This document shows, in pieces, positions 14,579-22,906 of a DNA stretch of 64,000 nucleotides. A model generated the notes under the pieces. The model was given only the letters and a program-made list of their open reading frames with translations. It had not been told where the DNA came from and did no database searches. How positions within the stretch are numbered: position 1 is the stretch's first letter; each line of letters opens with the position of its first letter. The stretch covers positions 241,591 through 305,590 of the forward strand of contig NZ_LMMJ01000001.1 of the NCBI RefSeq assembly GCF_001422205.1, written 5' to 3'. Both the position numbers and the translations under genes were made by a program. The DNA is from Curtobacterium sp. Leaf261 (lineage in GTDB: Bacteria > Actinomycetota > Actinomycetes > Actinomycetales > Microbacteriaceae).

Positions 14579-15949
14579 TTGACCATCTCACCACGCACCA
14601 CCGCGACGAGGATCGGCGTGCTCGCATCGCTCGTCGGTGCCGTCATCGGCACGTCCCTGATCACCACCGCACCCGCCACGGCCGCGACGACGTGCGCGAC
14701 CGCCTGGAGTGCCGGCACGGCCTACACCGGCGGCTCGACCGCGAGCGAGAACGGCACGAACTACACCGCGAACTGGTGGACGCAGGGCGACGACCCGGCG
14801 ACCCACTCGGGCGCGACGGGCAGCGGAGCGCCCTGGACCTCGGCGGGGACCTGCACCGGCGGCACGACCGGCGGGGGTACGGGCGGCGGCGGGACCGGAA
14901 CCGGCGGGGGAGGGACCGGCACCGGGGGAGGGACCGGCACCGGGGGAGGGACCGGCACCGGGGGAGGGACCGGCACCGGGGGAGGGACCGGCACCGGAGC
15001 GGCGACGGGCACGCTGTTCTCCCCGTACAAGGACATCACGACGAGCCTCAACTGGAACACGAACGTCATCCAGACGGCGATCACCGGCACCACCATCCCG
15101 GTCGTCGGCGGGTCGAACAGCCTCGTCGCGTCGAAGGTGCCGAACCTCGGCGCGATCTCCCTGGCGTTCGCGACCGGCACCTGCGGCAGCGAGAACTGGG
15201 GCGGGGTCGCGGGGGATGCCTTCGCGAAGGCGAACGTCCCGTCGCTCGACGCCGCCGGGCTGAACTACATCGTGTCGACGGGTGGTGCGGCGGGGTCGTT
15301 CAAGTGCGGGTCCGGGGCAGCACTGAACAGCTTCATCGCGCGGTACGCGTCTCCGCACCTCGTCGGGATCGACTTCGACATCGAGACCGGCCAGTCCGCC
15401 TCCGACATCGCGTCGCTCGTGAACGCCGCCGCGTCGGCGCAGAGCACCTACCCGAAGCTCCGGTTCTCGTTCACGCTGGCGACCCTCGCGGCGTCGGACG
15501 GCTCGTACGGCGGCCTCAACTCCACGGGTGACACCGTCGTCAAGGCGATCAAGGCGTCGTCACTGTCGAACTACACGATCAACCTCATGACGATGGACTT
15601 CGGCGGCGCGTCGCCGTCGGCCTGCGTCGTGTCGAACGGTGCCTGCGACATGGGTGCCTCGAGCGTGCAGGCGGCGAAGAACCTGCAGCACACCTACGGC
15701 ACGCCCTACACCAAGATCGAGATCACCCCGATGGTCGGCGTGAACGACGTCTCGAGCAACGTGTTCACGCTCGCGGACGCCGACACGGTGTCGTCCTTCG
15801 CCGCGGCGAACAAGCTCGCGGGTGTGCACTACTGGTCGCTCGACCGTGACACGCCGTGCGCGCAGACGACGGCATCGCCGACCTGCAGCTCGACGTCGAA
15901 CGCGGCGCTGGCCTTCACGAAGCGGTTCCTGACGGACCTCGGCAAGTAG
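14579..15949 (+). CDS. Secreted chitinase: CBM5/12 plus GH18 domain
   Basis: The 456-residue protein has a signal peptide (TRIGVLASLVGAVIGTSLI, cleavage near ATAATT). A small aromatic chitin-binding module of the CBM5/12 type follows (CATAWSAGTAYTGG, YTANWWTQGDDP, PWTSAGTC). Then come a Gly/Thr linker made of 6-residue repeats and a GH18-like barrel of about 310 residues. The catalytic signature is HLVGIDFDIETG, equivalent to DxxDxDxE, with E as proton donor. It would hydrolyse beta-1,4-GlcNAc polymers outside the cell. TTG 14579 is chosen because GAGGAGG precedes it by 7 nt and the signal peptide follows; an upstream frame extension has no homology. Short GH18 enzymes of this type are often plant- or fungus-associated. 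Confidence 0.88.
   Translation: MTISPRTTATRIGVLASLVGAVIGTSLITTAPATAATTCATAWSAGTAYTGGSTASENGTNYTANWWTQGDDPATHSGATGSGAPWTSAGTCTGGTTGGGTGGGGTGTGGGGTGTGGGTGTGGGTGTGGGTGTGGGTGTGAATGTLFSPYKDITTSLNWNTNVIQTAITGTTIPVVGGSNSLVASKVPNLGAISLAFATGTCGSENWGGVAGDAFAKANVPSLDAAGLNYIVSTGGAAGSFKCGSGAALNSFIARYASPHLVGIDFDIETGQSASDIASLVNAAASAQSTYPKLRFSFTLATLAASDGSYGGLNSTGDTVVKAIKASSLSNYTINLMTMDFGGASPSACVVSNGACDMGASSVQAAKNLQHTYGTPYTKIEITPMVGVNDVSSNVFTLADADTVSSFAAANKLAGVHYWSLDRDTPCAQTTASPTCSSTSNAALAFTKRFLTDLGK
14913..14996. repeat. 18-bp tandem repeat coding for the chitinase linker
   Basis: GGACCGGCACCGGGGGAG repeats at 14913, 14931, 14949 and 14967, with a partial fifth copy. It codes for a flexible Gly/Thr linker between the binding module and the catalytic domain. 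Confidence 0.85.
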
Positions 15950-15958
15950 CAGCGCTGT

Positions 15959-16012
15959 GAGAAGTGCCCATCTGTCGTCTGGCGCGAGCCACCCGACAGA
16001 TGGGCACTTCTC
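15959..16012. terminator. Long hairpin after the chitinase gene
   Basis: Perfect 19-bp arms (GAGAAGTGCCCATCTGTCG at 15959-15977 and its complement at 15994-16012) flank a 16-nt loop. It starts 9 bp after the stop codon. There is no T-run, so it is either a terminator or an mRNA-stabilising hairpin. Confidence 0.65.
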
Positions 16013-16078
16013 GAACCCGCGCCCCCGGCGGGTGTCGCCCTGAGCGGAGCGATGGCGGCGCACGCCGCATGAGCACAT

Positions 16079-16113
16079 GGAAAAAGGCCCACCCAAAGGG
16101 TGGGCCTTTTTCC
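16079..16113. terminator. Bidirectional intrinsic terminator
   Basis: A 16-bp perfect stem beginning GGAAAAAGGCCCACCC, with an AAA loop, is flanked by A5 and T5 runs so it works on both strands. It ends transcription of tRNA-Leu on the minus strand and read-through from the chitinase side. Confidence 0.9.
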
Positions 16114-16115
16114 AG

Positions 16116-16201
16116 TGTCCGAGGGGGGACTTGAACCCCCACGCCCTAATACGGGCACTAGCACCTCAAGCTAGCGCGTCTACCATTTCCGCCACCCGGA
16201 C
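16116..16201 (-). tRNA. tRNA-Leu (anticodon GAG)
   Basis: Read on the minus strand, the 86-nt sequence begins GTCCGGGTGGCGGAAATGG. It has a 7-bp acceptor stem (GTCCGGG with CTCGGAC, one G-U), D-arm, anticodon arm CTAGC-TTGAGGT-GCTAG with GAG at positions 34-36, and a long variable arm as expected for Leu. The T-arm is GTGGGGGTTCAAGTCCCCC and the discriminator base is A. CCA is not encoded. It reads CUC and CUU codons. A terminator with flanking A/T runs lies directly downstream. Confidence 0.95.
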
Positions 16202-16262
16202 AGGGTGCTGGCCGCCCATCTCGCGAAGTTCCGGATTTCTCCGGCTTGGCTGCCGAGGAATG

Positions 16263-16268
16263 ACATTA
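16263..16268 (-). promoter_or_regulatory. Possible -10 box of the tRNA-Leu gene
   Basis: On the minus strand this is TAATGT, matching TANNNT, and would give a 5' leader of about 55 nt before the mature tRNA. No strong -35 is seen. Confidence 0.4.
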
Positions 16269-16334
16269 GCACGGTTCGAAGGCCGCCCCGAACACGGTCA
16301 CGCATCCCGGGCGCGCCGCTCGGGACGGGGCCGG

Positions 16335-16340
16335 TAGCGT
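16335..16340 (+). promoter_or_regulatory. -10 box for leaderless M20 peptidase gene
   Basis: TAGCGT lies 7 nt before ATG 16348. Confidence 0.6.
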
Positions 16341-16347
16341 TGCTCCC

Positions 16348-17676
16348 ATGACGTCCGATGCGCCCGAAGCGACCATGCCGGAGCCCGAGCTGGAGGCCAC
16401 CGCGCGCATCGCCAGTGAACTCATCCGGTTCGACACGTCGAACTTCGGCGAGGGCCGGTCGAACGGCGAGGCCGACGCCGCGGAGTACGTCGAGGCGAAG
16501 CTCCGCGCACTCGGCCTCGTCCCGCAGATGTTCGAGTCGGAGCCCGGCCGCGTCAGCGTCGTCGCGCGCGTGGCGGGTCGGAACCTCGACAAGCCCGCAC
16601 TGGTCGTGCACGGACACACCGACGTGGTCCCGGCCGACCCCGCGAACTGGACGGTCGACCCGTTCGGTGGTGAGATCCGCGACGGTCTCCTCTGGGGTCG
16701 CGGAGCAGTCGACATGAAGAACATGGACGCGATGATGCTCACCGCCCTCGGCGACGTGATCGCCGAGCACGGTGCACCGGAGCGCGACCTGGTCATCGGG
16801 TTCTTCGCGGACGAAGAGGCCGGCGGCGTCCTCGGTGCACACCACGTCGTCACCGAGCACCCGGAGGTGTTCGACGGCGCGACCGAGGCGATCAGCGAGG
16901 TCGGCGGGTACTCGATCACCCTCGGCGACCGGCGCGCGTACCTGCTGCAGACGGGTGAGAAGGCGCTGATGTGGCTGAAGATCGTGGCGACCGGCACCGC
17001 GGGGCACGGCTCGCACGTCCTCCGGGACAACGCCGTGACGAAGGTCGCCAGAGCGGTCGCGCGCGTCGGCAGCCAGGAGTGGCCCGTCCGCCTGTCGGGC
17101 ACGACGACCGCGATGGTCTCCGAGATCGCGCGGTTCCTCGGCGTCGACCCGGAGCGGACGAGTCCGGACGAGGTCGCCCTCGCCACCGGATCTGCCTCGC
17201 GGTTCATCCACGCGGCACTGCACACGACCGCGAACCCGACCATGCTGCAGGCCGGGTACAAGCACAACGTCATCCCCGACTCCGCCGAGGCGTTCATCGA
17301 CGTCCGGTGCCTGCCCGGTGACGAAGAGGCCGTGCTCGCGGAGCTGCGGGAACTCGCTGGTGACGACGTCGAGCTCGTGATGAGCCATCGGGACGTCGGA
17401 CTCGAGACGGACTTCTCCGGCCCCCTCGTCGACGCGGTGAAGGACGTCCTCGGGCGTCACGACCCCGGGGCCCCGGTGCTCCCGTACCTGCTCTCCGGCG
17501 GCACGGACAACAAGGCACTCTCGACACTCGGCATCGCCGGGTACGGGTTCGTGCCGCTGCAGCTGCCGGCCGACATCGACTTCCCGGCGATGTTCCACGG
17601 CGTCGACGAGCGGGTGCCGCTCAGCTCGCTCGCCTTCGGCCGACGGGTCCTCGGCGACCTGCTCGCGACCTACTGA
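16348..17676 (+). CDS. M20-family metallopeptidase / deacylase
   Basis: M20 enzymes use a pair of metal ions to split small peptides or N-acyl amino acids. This 442-residue protein has the first metal motif VVHGHTDVVPAD near residue 90, the bridging aspartate in WGRGAVDMKNMDAM, and the catalytic EE pair in GFFADEEAGG near residue 155. The dimerisation domain includes GTAGHGSHVLRDNAV, and the last metal ligand is in the C-terminal MFHGVDERVP. The length is typical. No signal peptide is seen, so it is cytoplasmic. Whether it is a dipeptidase, acylase or peptidase T-like enzyme cannot be told. This gene commonly sits before uppP-mshC in actinobacteria. Confidence 0.88.
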   Translation: MTSDAPEATMPEPELEATARIASELIRFDTSNFGEGRSNGEADAAEYVEAKLRALGLVPQMFESEPGRVSVVARVAGRNLDKPALVVHGHTDVVPADPANWTVDPFGGEIRDGLLWGRGAVDMKNMDAMMLTALGDVIAEHGAPERDLVIGFFADEEAGGVLGAHHVVTEHPEVFDGATEAISEVGGYSITLGDRRAYLLQTGEKALMWLKIVATGTAGHGSHVLRDNAVTKVARAVARVGSQEWPVRLSGTTTAMVSEIARFLGVDPERTSPDEVALATGSASRFIHAALHTTANPTMLQAGYKHNVIPDSAEAFIDVRCLPGDEEAVLAELRELAGDDVELVMSHRDVGLETDFSGPLVDAVKDVLGRHDPGAPVLPYLLSGGTDNKALSTLGIAGYGFVPLQLPADIDFPAMFHGVDERVPLSSLAFGRRVLGDLLATY

Positions 17677-17743
17677 CCGTCTATCCTGGCGTGTCGGCAT
17701 CGCGCCGGCGACCGTTCCCCCTGCCCCGGCGTTAGGACTCCGC

Positions 17744-18583
17744 GTGCACTTCCTCGAGGCCCTCTTCCTCGGACTCGTCCAGGGACTCACCGAGTTCCTC
17801 CCCGTCTCGTCGAGCGCGCACCTGCGCATCGTCGGGCTGTTCCTCCCCGATGCGAAGGACCCCGGCGCAGCGTTCACCGCGATCACCCAGCTCGGGACCG
17901 AGACCGCCGTCCTCATCTACTTCTGGCGCGACATCACGCGGATCGTCGGGCGGTGGTTCCGATCGCTCCGACCGTCGGGTGCGAACGGCGTCCCGCGGAA
18001 CGACCCCGATGCCAGGCTCGGATGGCTCGTCATCATCGGGACGATCCCGATCGGCATCGTCGGGTTCCTGCTCCAGGACGTCATCACCACCACGTTCCGG
18101 TCGCTGTGGATCGTCGCGATCGTGCTCATCGTGTTCGGGATCGTGCTCGGCGTGATCGACCGACTCGGCCGCAAGGAGCTCCGCATCGACCAGATGACGT
18201 TCGGCAGCGGCATCGCCGTCGGGCTCGCGCAGGTCCTGGCGCTCGTCCCGGGCGTCTCCCGTTCGGGCGCGACGGTGAGCATGGGCATGGCGCTCGGCTA
18301 CACCCGCGAGGCCGCGAGCCGCTTCGCGTTCCTCCTCGCCGTCCCCGCGGTGTTCATCTCCGGGCTCTTCGAGCTGGTCACGAGCCTCGACGAGCCGAAC
18401 CCGGTGTTCTCGCTCGCGGAGACCGGTGCGGCGACGCTCGTGGCCTTCGTGGTCGGGTTCGTCGTCATCGCCGCGTTCATGAACTACATCGCGAAGCGGA
18501 GCTTCATGCCGTTCGTCGTCTACCGGGTCCTGCTCGGTATCCTGCTCATCGTGCTGCTCTCCCTTGGCGTGGTCTCCGCATGA
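17744..18583 (+). CDS. uppP: Undecaprenyl-diphosphatase
   Basis: UppP (BacA) dephosphorylates undecaprenyl diphosphate so that the lipid carrier for cell-wall synthesis can be reused; it confers bacitracin tolerance. The 279-residue integral membrane protein shows the two conserved active-site loops, LTEFLPVSSSAHLRI at about residues 18-32 and LVPGVSRSGATVSMGMALG near 170. About seven or eight hydrophobic helices are spread along the chain. The GTG start gives MHFLEALFLGLVQGL, as in relatives. TATCCT at 17682-17687 is a possible -10, giving a leader of about 50 nt. The stop codon overlaps the mshC ATG by 4 nt (ATGA), so translation is coupled. Confidence 0.95.
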   Translation: MHFLEALFLGLVQGLTEFLPVSSSAHLRIVGLFLPDAKDPGAAFTAITQLGTETAVLIYFWRDITRIVGRWFRSLRPSGANGVPRNDPDARLGWLVIIGTIPIGIVGFLLQDVITTTFRSLWIVAIVLIVFGIVLGVIDRLGRKELRIDQMTFGSGIAVGLAQVLALVPGVSRSGATVSMGMALGYTREAASRFAFLLAVPAVFISGLFELVTSLDEPNPVFSLAETGAATLVAFVVGFVVIAAFMNYIAKRSFMPFVVYRVLLGILLIVLLSLGVVSA

Positions 18584-19842
18584 GGAGCTGGCCCACACCC
18601 GACCTCCCCGACGTCCCCGGCAACGGCCCGCGTCCGCGCGTGCACGACACCGCGACCGGACACCCGATCGACCCGACGACGGGTGACGACCGCGCGACCC
18701 TCTACGTCTGCGGGATCACCCCGTACGACGCGACGCATCTCGGCCACGCCGCGACCTACCTGGCGTTCGACACGCTCGGTCGTGCATGGCGCGACGCCGG
18801 CCTCGACGTCGCGTACGCCCAGAACGCCACCGACGTCGACGACCCGCTCCTCGAGCGCGCGACCGCCACGGGTGTCGACTGGCGCGACCTCGCCGAGTCG
18901 CAGATCGAGCTGTTCCGCCGGGACATGGAGGCTCTCCGGATCATCCCGCCGGAGTCGTACGTCGCCGTGACGGAGGAGGTCGAGCGCATCGCGGAGGCGG
19001 TGGCGCACCTCGAGCGGTCCGGCCACGGCTACCGCGTCGCGACCGAGGACTCGATCGAGGGCGCCGGCGACGACGTCTACTTCGACGTCCAGCGGGCGAA
19101 CGAACACTGGACCCTCGGCGACGAGAGCCGCCTGGACCGCGAGACGATGCTCGCGCTCTCGGCCGAGCGCGGGGGCGACCCGGACCGCGCCGGCAAGCGC
19201 GACCCCCTCGACCCGCTGCTCTGGCGGGCCGCCCGTGCCGGTGAGCCCGCGTGGCAGACCGTGGTCGGCGAAGGACGCCCCGGCTGGCACATCGAGTGCA
19301 GCGTCATCGCGGGCGACCGCCTCGGCGCGCCGGTCAGCGTGCAGGGCGGTGGCAGCGACCTCGTCTTCCCGCACCACGAGATGAGTGCGGGACACACCGC
19401 AGCACTCGCCCACGCTCCGCTCGCGAACGCCTACGTGCACACCGGGATGATCGCCTACCAGGGCACGAAGATCTCGAAGTCGCTCGGGAACCTCGTCACG
19501 GTCCGGGGCCTGCTCGACGACGGCGCCGACCCGCGGGCGATCCGTCTCGCGCTGCTCTCGCACCGGTACTCCGACGACTGGGAGTGGTTCGACACCGAGC
19601 TCGAGAGTGCCGTCCGCCGCCTCGCGACGTGGGACGCGTGGGCGTCGGTCGCGGACGCACCCGTCGACACGCCCGACACGGATGCCGCGGCGACCATCGC
19701 GCGGCTCCGGGAGCGCGTCGCTGACGATCTCGACACGCCCGGGGCCGTCGCGGTCGTCGACAGCGCGGTCGCGGCCGGGGTGCACTGCACGCCGACGCTC
19801 GTCGACGCCGTCGACGCCCTGCTCGGCGTCCGCATCGGCTGA
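18580..19842 (+). CDS. mshC: Cysteine:glucosaminyl-inositol ligase of mycothiol synthesis
   Basis: MshC uses ATP to join cysteine to 1-D-myo-inosityl-2-amino-2-deoxy-glucopyranoside, the third step to mycothiol, the actinobacterial redox thiol. The 420-residue protein is a class I tRNA-synthetase paralogue. LYVCGITPYDATHLGHAATYL near residue 41 holds the zinc cysteine (C44) and a HIGH-like THLGH. The signature ITPYDATHLGH distinguishes it from CysS. GWHIECS gives the second zinc cysteine, FPHHEMSAGH the zinc histidine, and TKISKSLGN the KMSKS loop. It overlaps uppP by ATGA. A perfect hairpin overlaps the stop codon and probably ends the operon. Confidence 0.95.
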   Translation: MRSWPTPDLPDVPGNGPRPRVHDTATGHPIDPTTGDDRATLYVCGITPYDATHLGHAATYLAFDTLGRAWRDAGLDVAYAQNATDVDDPLLERATATGVDWRDLAESQIELFRRDMEALRIIPPESYVAVTEEVERIAEAVAHLERSGHGYRVATEDSIEGAGDDVYFDVQRANEHWTLGDESRLDRETMLALSAERGGDPDRAGKRDPLDPLLWRAARAGEPAWQTVVGEGRPGWHIECSVIAGDRLGAPVSVQGGGSDLVFPHHEMSAGHTAALAHAPLANAYVHTGMIAYQGTKISKSLGNLVTVRGLLDDGADPRAIRLALLSHRYSDDWEWFDTELESAVRRLATWDAWASVADAPVDTPDTDAAATIARLRERVADDLDTPGAVAVVDSAVAAGVHCTPTLVDAVDALLGVRIG

Positions 19843-19869
19843 CTCGCGCCCGTCGGACGGGCGCGAGTC
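19841..19869. terminator. Hairpin at the mshC stop codon
   Basis: GACTCGCGCCCGTC (19841-19854) and its exact complement (19856-19869) are separated by a single G. The stem starts inside the mshC stop codon. Confidence 0.7.
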
Positions 19870-19901
19870 GCGCCTCCCGTCAGTGTCGGACTGGAGGCGC
19901 G
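19869..19901. repeat. Copy of the dispersed palindromic repeat
   Basis: CGCGCCTCC (19869-19877) and GGAGGCGCG (19893-19901) are perfect 9-bp arms. The inner sequences CCGTC and GGACT match the family core (GCCTCCCGTC and GGACTGGAGGC). Confidence 0.65.
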
Positions 19902-19927
19902 GCTGCGGTGACCCAGCCTGCGCGAGT

Positions 19928-20001
19928 CCGCAAAACGCCACGTTGGCCGTGTCTCGCAGAGGTATTTCCCTGCGAGACGCGGCCAACCTCGTGTTTTGCG
20001 G
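19928..20001. repeat. 74-bp imperfect palindrome
   Basis: CCGCAAAAC (19928) pairs with GTTTTGCGG (19993-20001), CGTTGGCCG with CGGCCAAC, and GTCTCGCAG with CTGCGAGAC, around the central AGGTATTTCC. It differs from the GGGAGGC family and is relatively AT-rich at its outer arms. It lies between convergent mshC and the PAC2 gene and is the third hairpin in 160 bp. Confidence 0.8.
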
Positions 20002-20032
20002 GACCGGGAACGGGGCCGGGAACCGGGGCCGG

Positions 20033-20965
20033 CTACGCCGCCGGCGGCCGCCACGGACCCTCGCCCGCGGCACCGGGCCCCGGACCGTCCTTGCCGTCGC
20101 GCTTCCGGAGGTACTGCTCGAACTCCTGCGCGATCGCCTCGCCACTCGCCTCGGGGGAGTCGACCGTGTCCCGGGCCTGCTCGAGCTGCGTGATGTAGCC
20201 CGCCATGTCCTCGTCGTCGGCCGCGAGGGCGTCGATGCCGTCCTCCCAGGTGGAGGCCTCGTCGAGGAGCGACCCGCGGGGCACCGTGACGTCGGTGAGC
20301 TCCTCGATCTTGTCGAGGAGTGCGAGCGTGGCCTTCGGCGACGGGGCGTTGTGCACGTAGTGTGGCACGGACGCCCAGAGCGACAGCGTCGGGAGACCGG
20401 CGTGCTCCATCGCGTCGGAGAGCACGCTGAGGATCCCGACGGGCCCCTCGTACGAGGACTTGTCGACCTCGAACGTGGCGCGGACCGACGCGTTCTCGCT
20501 CGAGACGAAGACCGAGATCGGGCGGGTGTGCGGCACGTCGGCGAGCATGGCGCCGACGAAGACGATGGCGTCGATCGCATGCACGTCGACGAGGTCGATG
20601 ATCTCCGCGGTGAACCCCCGCCAGGTCCGCGACGGCTCCGGCCCGACGAGCACGTAGACCTCGCGCGACCGTGTCTCGCCCGCGGCACCGACGACCGGGG
20701 CGATCGCACCGGCGCCGGCCACCGGACCGTGCAGCACGATCCGCGGCCACTTGATGACCCGGTTGCCCTCGTCGTCGGCGCCGACGTCGGGCCGGTTGAA
20801 CTGGTAGTCGACGTACCGCTCGCCCTCGAGCTCGCGCAGCTCGGTGAGCTCGAGCGCCTCGACGATGCGCCGCGCCAACCCGCTCGCGGCTTCTCCGGCG
20901 TCGTTCCAGCCCTCGAACGCCACGACGAGCAGTCGTCCGTCGCTGAAGGGGGAATGCTGTGGCAC
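20033..20965 (-). CDS. PAC2-family protein (proteasome assembly chaperone-like)
   Basis: The 310-residue protein opens HSPFSDGRLLVVAFEGWNDAGEAASG and continues with ELEGERYVDYQFNRPDV, the recognised start of the actinobacterial PAC2 family. These are named for resemblance to a eukaryotic proteasome assembly chaperone; their bacterial function is not established. The C-terminal 40 residues are charged and glycine/proline-rich. GTG 20965 is chosen for its GGAGGAG (7-9 nt upstream) and because the family begins there; the frame stays open upstream. TATTCT (21022-21017) is a good minus-strand -10. It is divergent from the HAD phosphatase gene. Oddly, the proteasome genes that usually lie nearby are not present. 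Confidence 0.88.
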   Translation of the reverse strand: MPQHSPFSDGRLLVVAFEGWNDAGEAASGLARRIVEALELTELRELEGERYVDYQFNRPDVGADDEGNRVIKWPRIVLHGPVAGAGAIAPVVGAAGETRSREVYVLVGPEPSRTWRGFTAEIIDLVDVHAIDAIVFVGAMLADVPHTRPISVFVSSENASVRATFEVDKSSYEGPVGILSVLSDAMEHAGLPTLSLWASVPHYVHNAPSPKATLALLDKIEELTDVTVPRGSLLDEASTWEDGIDALAADDEDMAGYITQLEQARDTVDSPEASGEAIAQEFEQYLRKRDGKDGPGPGAAGEGPWRPPAA

Positions 20966-21016
20966 GGGGGAGACTCCTCCGGTCGGTGCGCCACGTGGCC
21001 CGCGGCTCGAACACCC

Positions 21017-21022
21017 AGAATA
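21017..21022 (-). promoter_or_regulatory. -10 box of the PAC2 gene
   Basis: TATTCT on the minus strand would start transcription near 21010, giving a leader of about 45 nt that contains GGAGGAG before GTG 20965. Confidence 0.55.
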
Positions 21023-21054
21023 GGACCTCCGCCGCGCGCGGTGGACCGGGCCGG

Positions 21055-21060
21055 TAGACT
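21055..21060 (+). promoter_or_regulatory. -10 box for leaderless HAD gene
   Basis: TAGACT lies 8 nt before GTG 21069. Confidence 0.6.
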
Positions 21061-21068
21061 CGCTGCCC

Positions 21069-21875
21069 GTGACTTCGCAACCGCCGGCAGCCCCGTCAAC
21101 GCCCGAGAGCATCCCCGCCGTGGCCCTTCCGGCCGCGGTGCTGTGGGACATGGACGGCACCCTCGTCGACACCGAGCCGATCTGGCAGCGTTCGCAGGTC
21201 GAGCTTACCGCCGCGCACGGCGCGCACTGGACCCACGAGGACGGCATGGCGCTCGTCGGGAGCGGTCTCGAGCGGTCCGGCGAGATCCTCCGCGACCGCG
21301 GGGTGGACATGGAGGTCGAGGAGATCATCCAGTGGATGACCTCCTACGTCATCGAGCACATGGGTGCGGACATGCCGTGGCGCCCGGGGGCCCGCGAACT
21401 CGTCGAGGAGCTGCACGACCGTGGCATCCCGACGGCGCTGGTGACGATGTCCCGCCGGCGGATGGCGCTCGAGGCCGCCGAGTCCCTCGGCGCGCGGGGC
21501 TTCCGCGTCGTGGTCGCGGGTGACGACGTCGTGAACCCCAAGCCCCACCCCGAGGCCTACCTTGCTGCCGCGACCGCGCTCGGGGTCGCCCCGGAGGACT
21601 GCATCGCCATCGAGGACTCGCCGACCGGACTCACCGCCGCGGCGGCGTCCGGTGCGGTCACGATCGGCGTCGAGCACGTGGTCCCACTGGACGGCGCTCC
21701 GGGCGACGTGCACCTCACGACCCTGGCGGGCGTGGACGTCGACCGTCTGGTCGCGCTCGCAGCGTCGGCGCGGTCCGGCGACGGTCGGACGGGAGGCACG
21801 GCGCGGGTCGTCGACGCCACCCACGCCGACCGCACCGAGGGCACCGAGACCGCGGCCACCGAGGCCGGACGATGA
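21069..21875 (+). CDS. HAD-superfamily phosphatase (beta-phosphoglucomutase-like)
   Basis: HAD phosphatases use an aspartate nucleophile. The 268-residue protein shows motif I VLWDMDGTLVDTEPIWQRS near residue 24 (D nucleophile and D acid/base), a four-helix cap, and motif II TALVTMSRRR. Motif III lysine is in NPKPHPEAYLAAA and motif IV is EDSPTGLTAAAASG. The substrate is not predictable; sugar phosphates are typical for this subgroup. The last 35 residues (from SGDGRTGGTARVVD) are not part of the fold: they are encoded by a copy of the dispersed palindromic repeat and what follows. The stop overlaps trmI by ATGA, so the two are co-translated. Confidence 0.88.
   Translation: MTSQPPAAPSTPESIPAVALPAAVLWDMDGTLVDTEPIWQRSQVELTAAHGAHWTHEDGMALVGSGLERSGEILRDRGVDMEVEEIIQWMTSYVIEHMGADMPWRPGARELVEELHDRGIPTALVTMSRRRMALEAAESLGARGFRVVVAGDDVVNPKPHPEAYLAAATALGVAPEDCIAIEDSPTGLTAAAASGAVTIGVEHVVPLDGAPGDVHLTTLAGVDVDRLVALAASARSGDGRTGGTARVVDATHADRTEGTETAATEAGR
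21786..21801. repeat. Dispersed repeat arm inside the HAD gene tail
   Basis: CGGACGGGAGGCACGG is an exact family core and encodes DGRTGGTA in the non-conserved C-terminal tail. Confidence 0.7.
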
Positions 21876-22906
21876 GCGCGGCGCCCACCGGGGCCCCGCT
21901 CCGCGGCCCGTTCCGCTCCGGTGACCGGGTGCAGCTCACCGGTCCGAAGGGCAAGCTCGTCACGGTCTCGCTCCTGCCCGGCGGCGAGTACCACACCCAC
22001 CGCGGCGTGCTCCGACACGACGACGTGATCGGCCGCGACGACGGCTCGATCATCACCGCGACGACCGGCGACGAGTACCTCGCCCTCCGCCCGCTCCTCA
22101 ACGACTACGTCATGTCGATGCCGCGCGGTGCCGCGATCGTCTACCCGAAGGACGCCGCGCAGATCGTGGCGTTCGCGGACATCTTCCCCGGTGCCCGCGT
22201 GGTCGAGGCCGGCGTCGGCTCGGGAGCGCTGTCGCTGTTCCTGCTGCGCGCGATCGGGACCGAGGGCGTCCTGCAGTCGTTCGAGCGGCGCGACGAGTTC
22301 GCCGACATCGCCCGGTCGAACGTCGCCACGTTCCTCGGCACCGTGCCGGAGAACTGGACGGTCACCGTCGGGGACCTCACCGAGACGCTGCCGACCGAGG
22401 CCGAGGACGGCAGCGTCGACCGTGTCGTGCTCGACATGCTCGCGCCGTGGGAGTGTGTCGACGTCGCCGCGGACGCGCTCGTGCCCGGCGGTCTGATCGT
22501 CTGCTACGTCGCCACCGCCACGCAGCTGTCCCGGGTGTGCGAGGCGATCCGCGACACCGGCCGCTACACCGACCCCGACCCGAGCGAGACCCTGGTCCGT
22601 GGATGGCACGTCGAGGGCCTCGCGGTGCGTCCGGACCACCGCATGGTCGGCCACACCGGCTTCCTCGTGACCGCACGTCGGCTCGCGGACGGCGCGGTGC
22701 TCCCGAACCTGAAGCGTCGTCGGGCGAAGACCGAGTTCGCGGACGAGGACGTCGAGCTCTGGACCCCCGGTGCCGTCGGCGACCGGTCGACGAGCGACAC
22801 GAAGCTCCGGAAGGTCGCCCGGCAGGCTGCGGCGCAGGCCCGGCGGGTCGCCGACGCCGAAGCGGTGCCCGGGGTCTCGTCCGACGCTCCAGACTCCGAG
22901 CACTAG
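21872..22906 (+). CDS. trmI: tRNA (adenine-58-N1)-methyltransferase
   Basis: TrmI adds a methyl group to A58 in the tRNA T-loop. The 344-residue protein has an N-terminal beta domain (GPFRSGDRVQLTGPKGK), then the Rossmann fold with the SAM motif VVEAGVGSGALSLFLLRAIG near residue 110. VLQSFERRDEFADIARSNV and VDRVVLDMLAPWECV (motif IV region) follow. The last 60 residues are basic. It overlaps the HAD gene by 4 nt. In many actinobacteria trmI is followed by arc/mpa and the pupylation cluster; here an FKBP lipoprotein gene starts 10 bp downstream instead. Confidence 0.93.
   Translation: MSAAPTGAPLRGPFRSGDRVQLTGPKGKLVTVSLLPGGEYHTHRGVLRHDDVIGRDDGSIITATTGDEYLALRPLLNDYVMSMPRGAAIVYPKDAAQIVAFADIFPGARVVEAGVGSGALSLFLLRAIGTEGVLQSFERRDEFADIARSNVATFLGTVPENWTVTVGDLTETLPTEAEDGSVDRVVLDMLAPWECVDVAADALVPGGLIVCYVATATQLSRVCEAIRDTGRYTDPDPSETLVRGWHVEGLAVRPDHRMVGHTGFLVTARRLADGAVLPNLKRRRAKTEFADEDVELWTPGAVGDRSTSDTKLRKVARQAAAQARRVADAEAVPGVSSDAPDSEH

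Noticed and set aside
16079-16113. Possible riboswitch or T-box leader next to tRNA-Leu
   Set aside because: The element is a simple stem with A5/T5 flanks and a 3-nt loop, and no leader gene follows on either strand.
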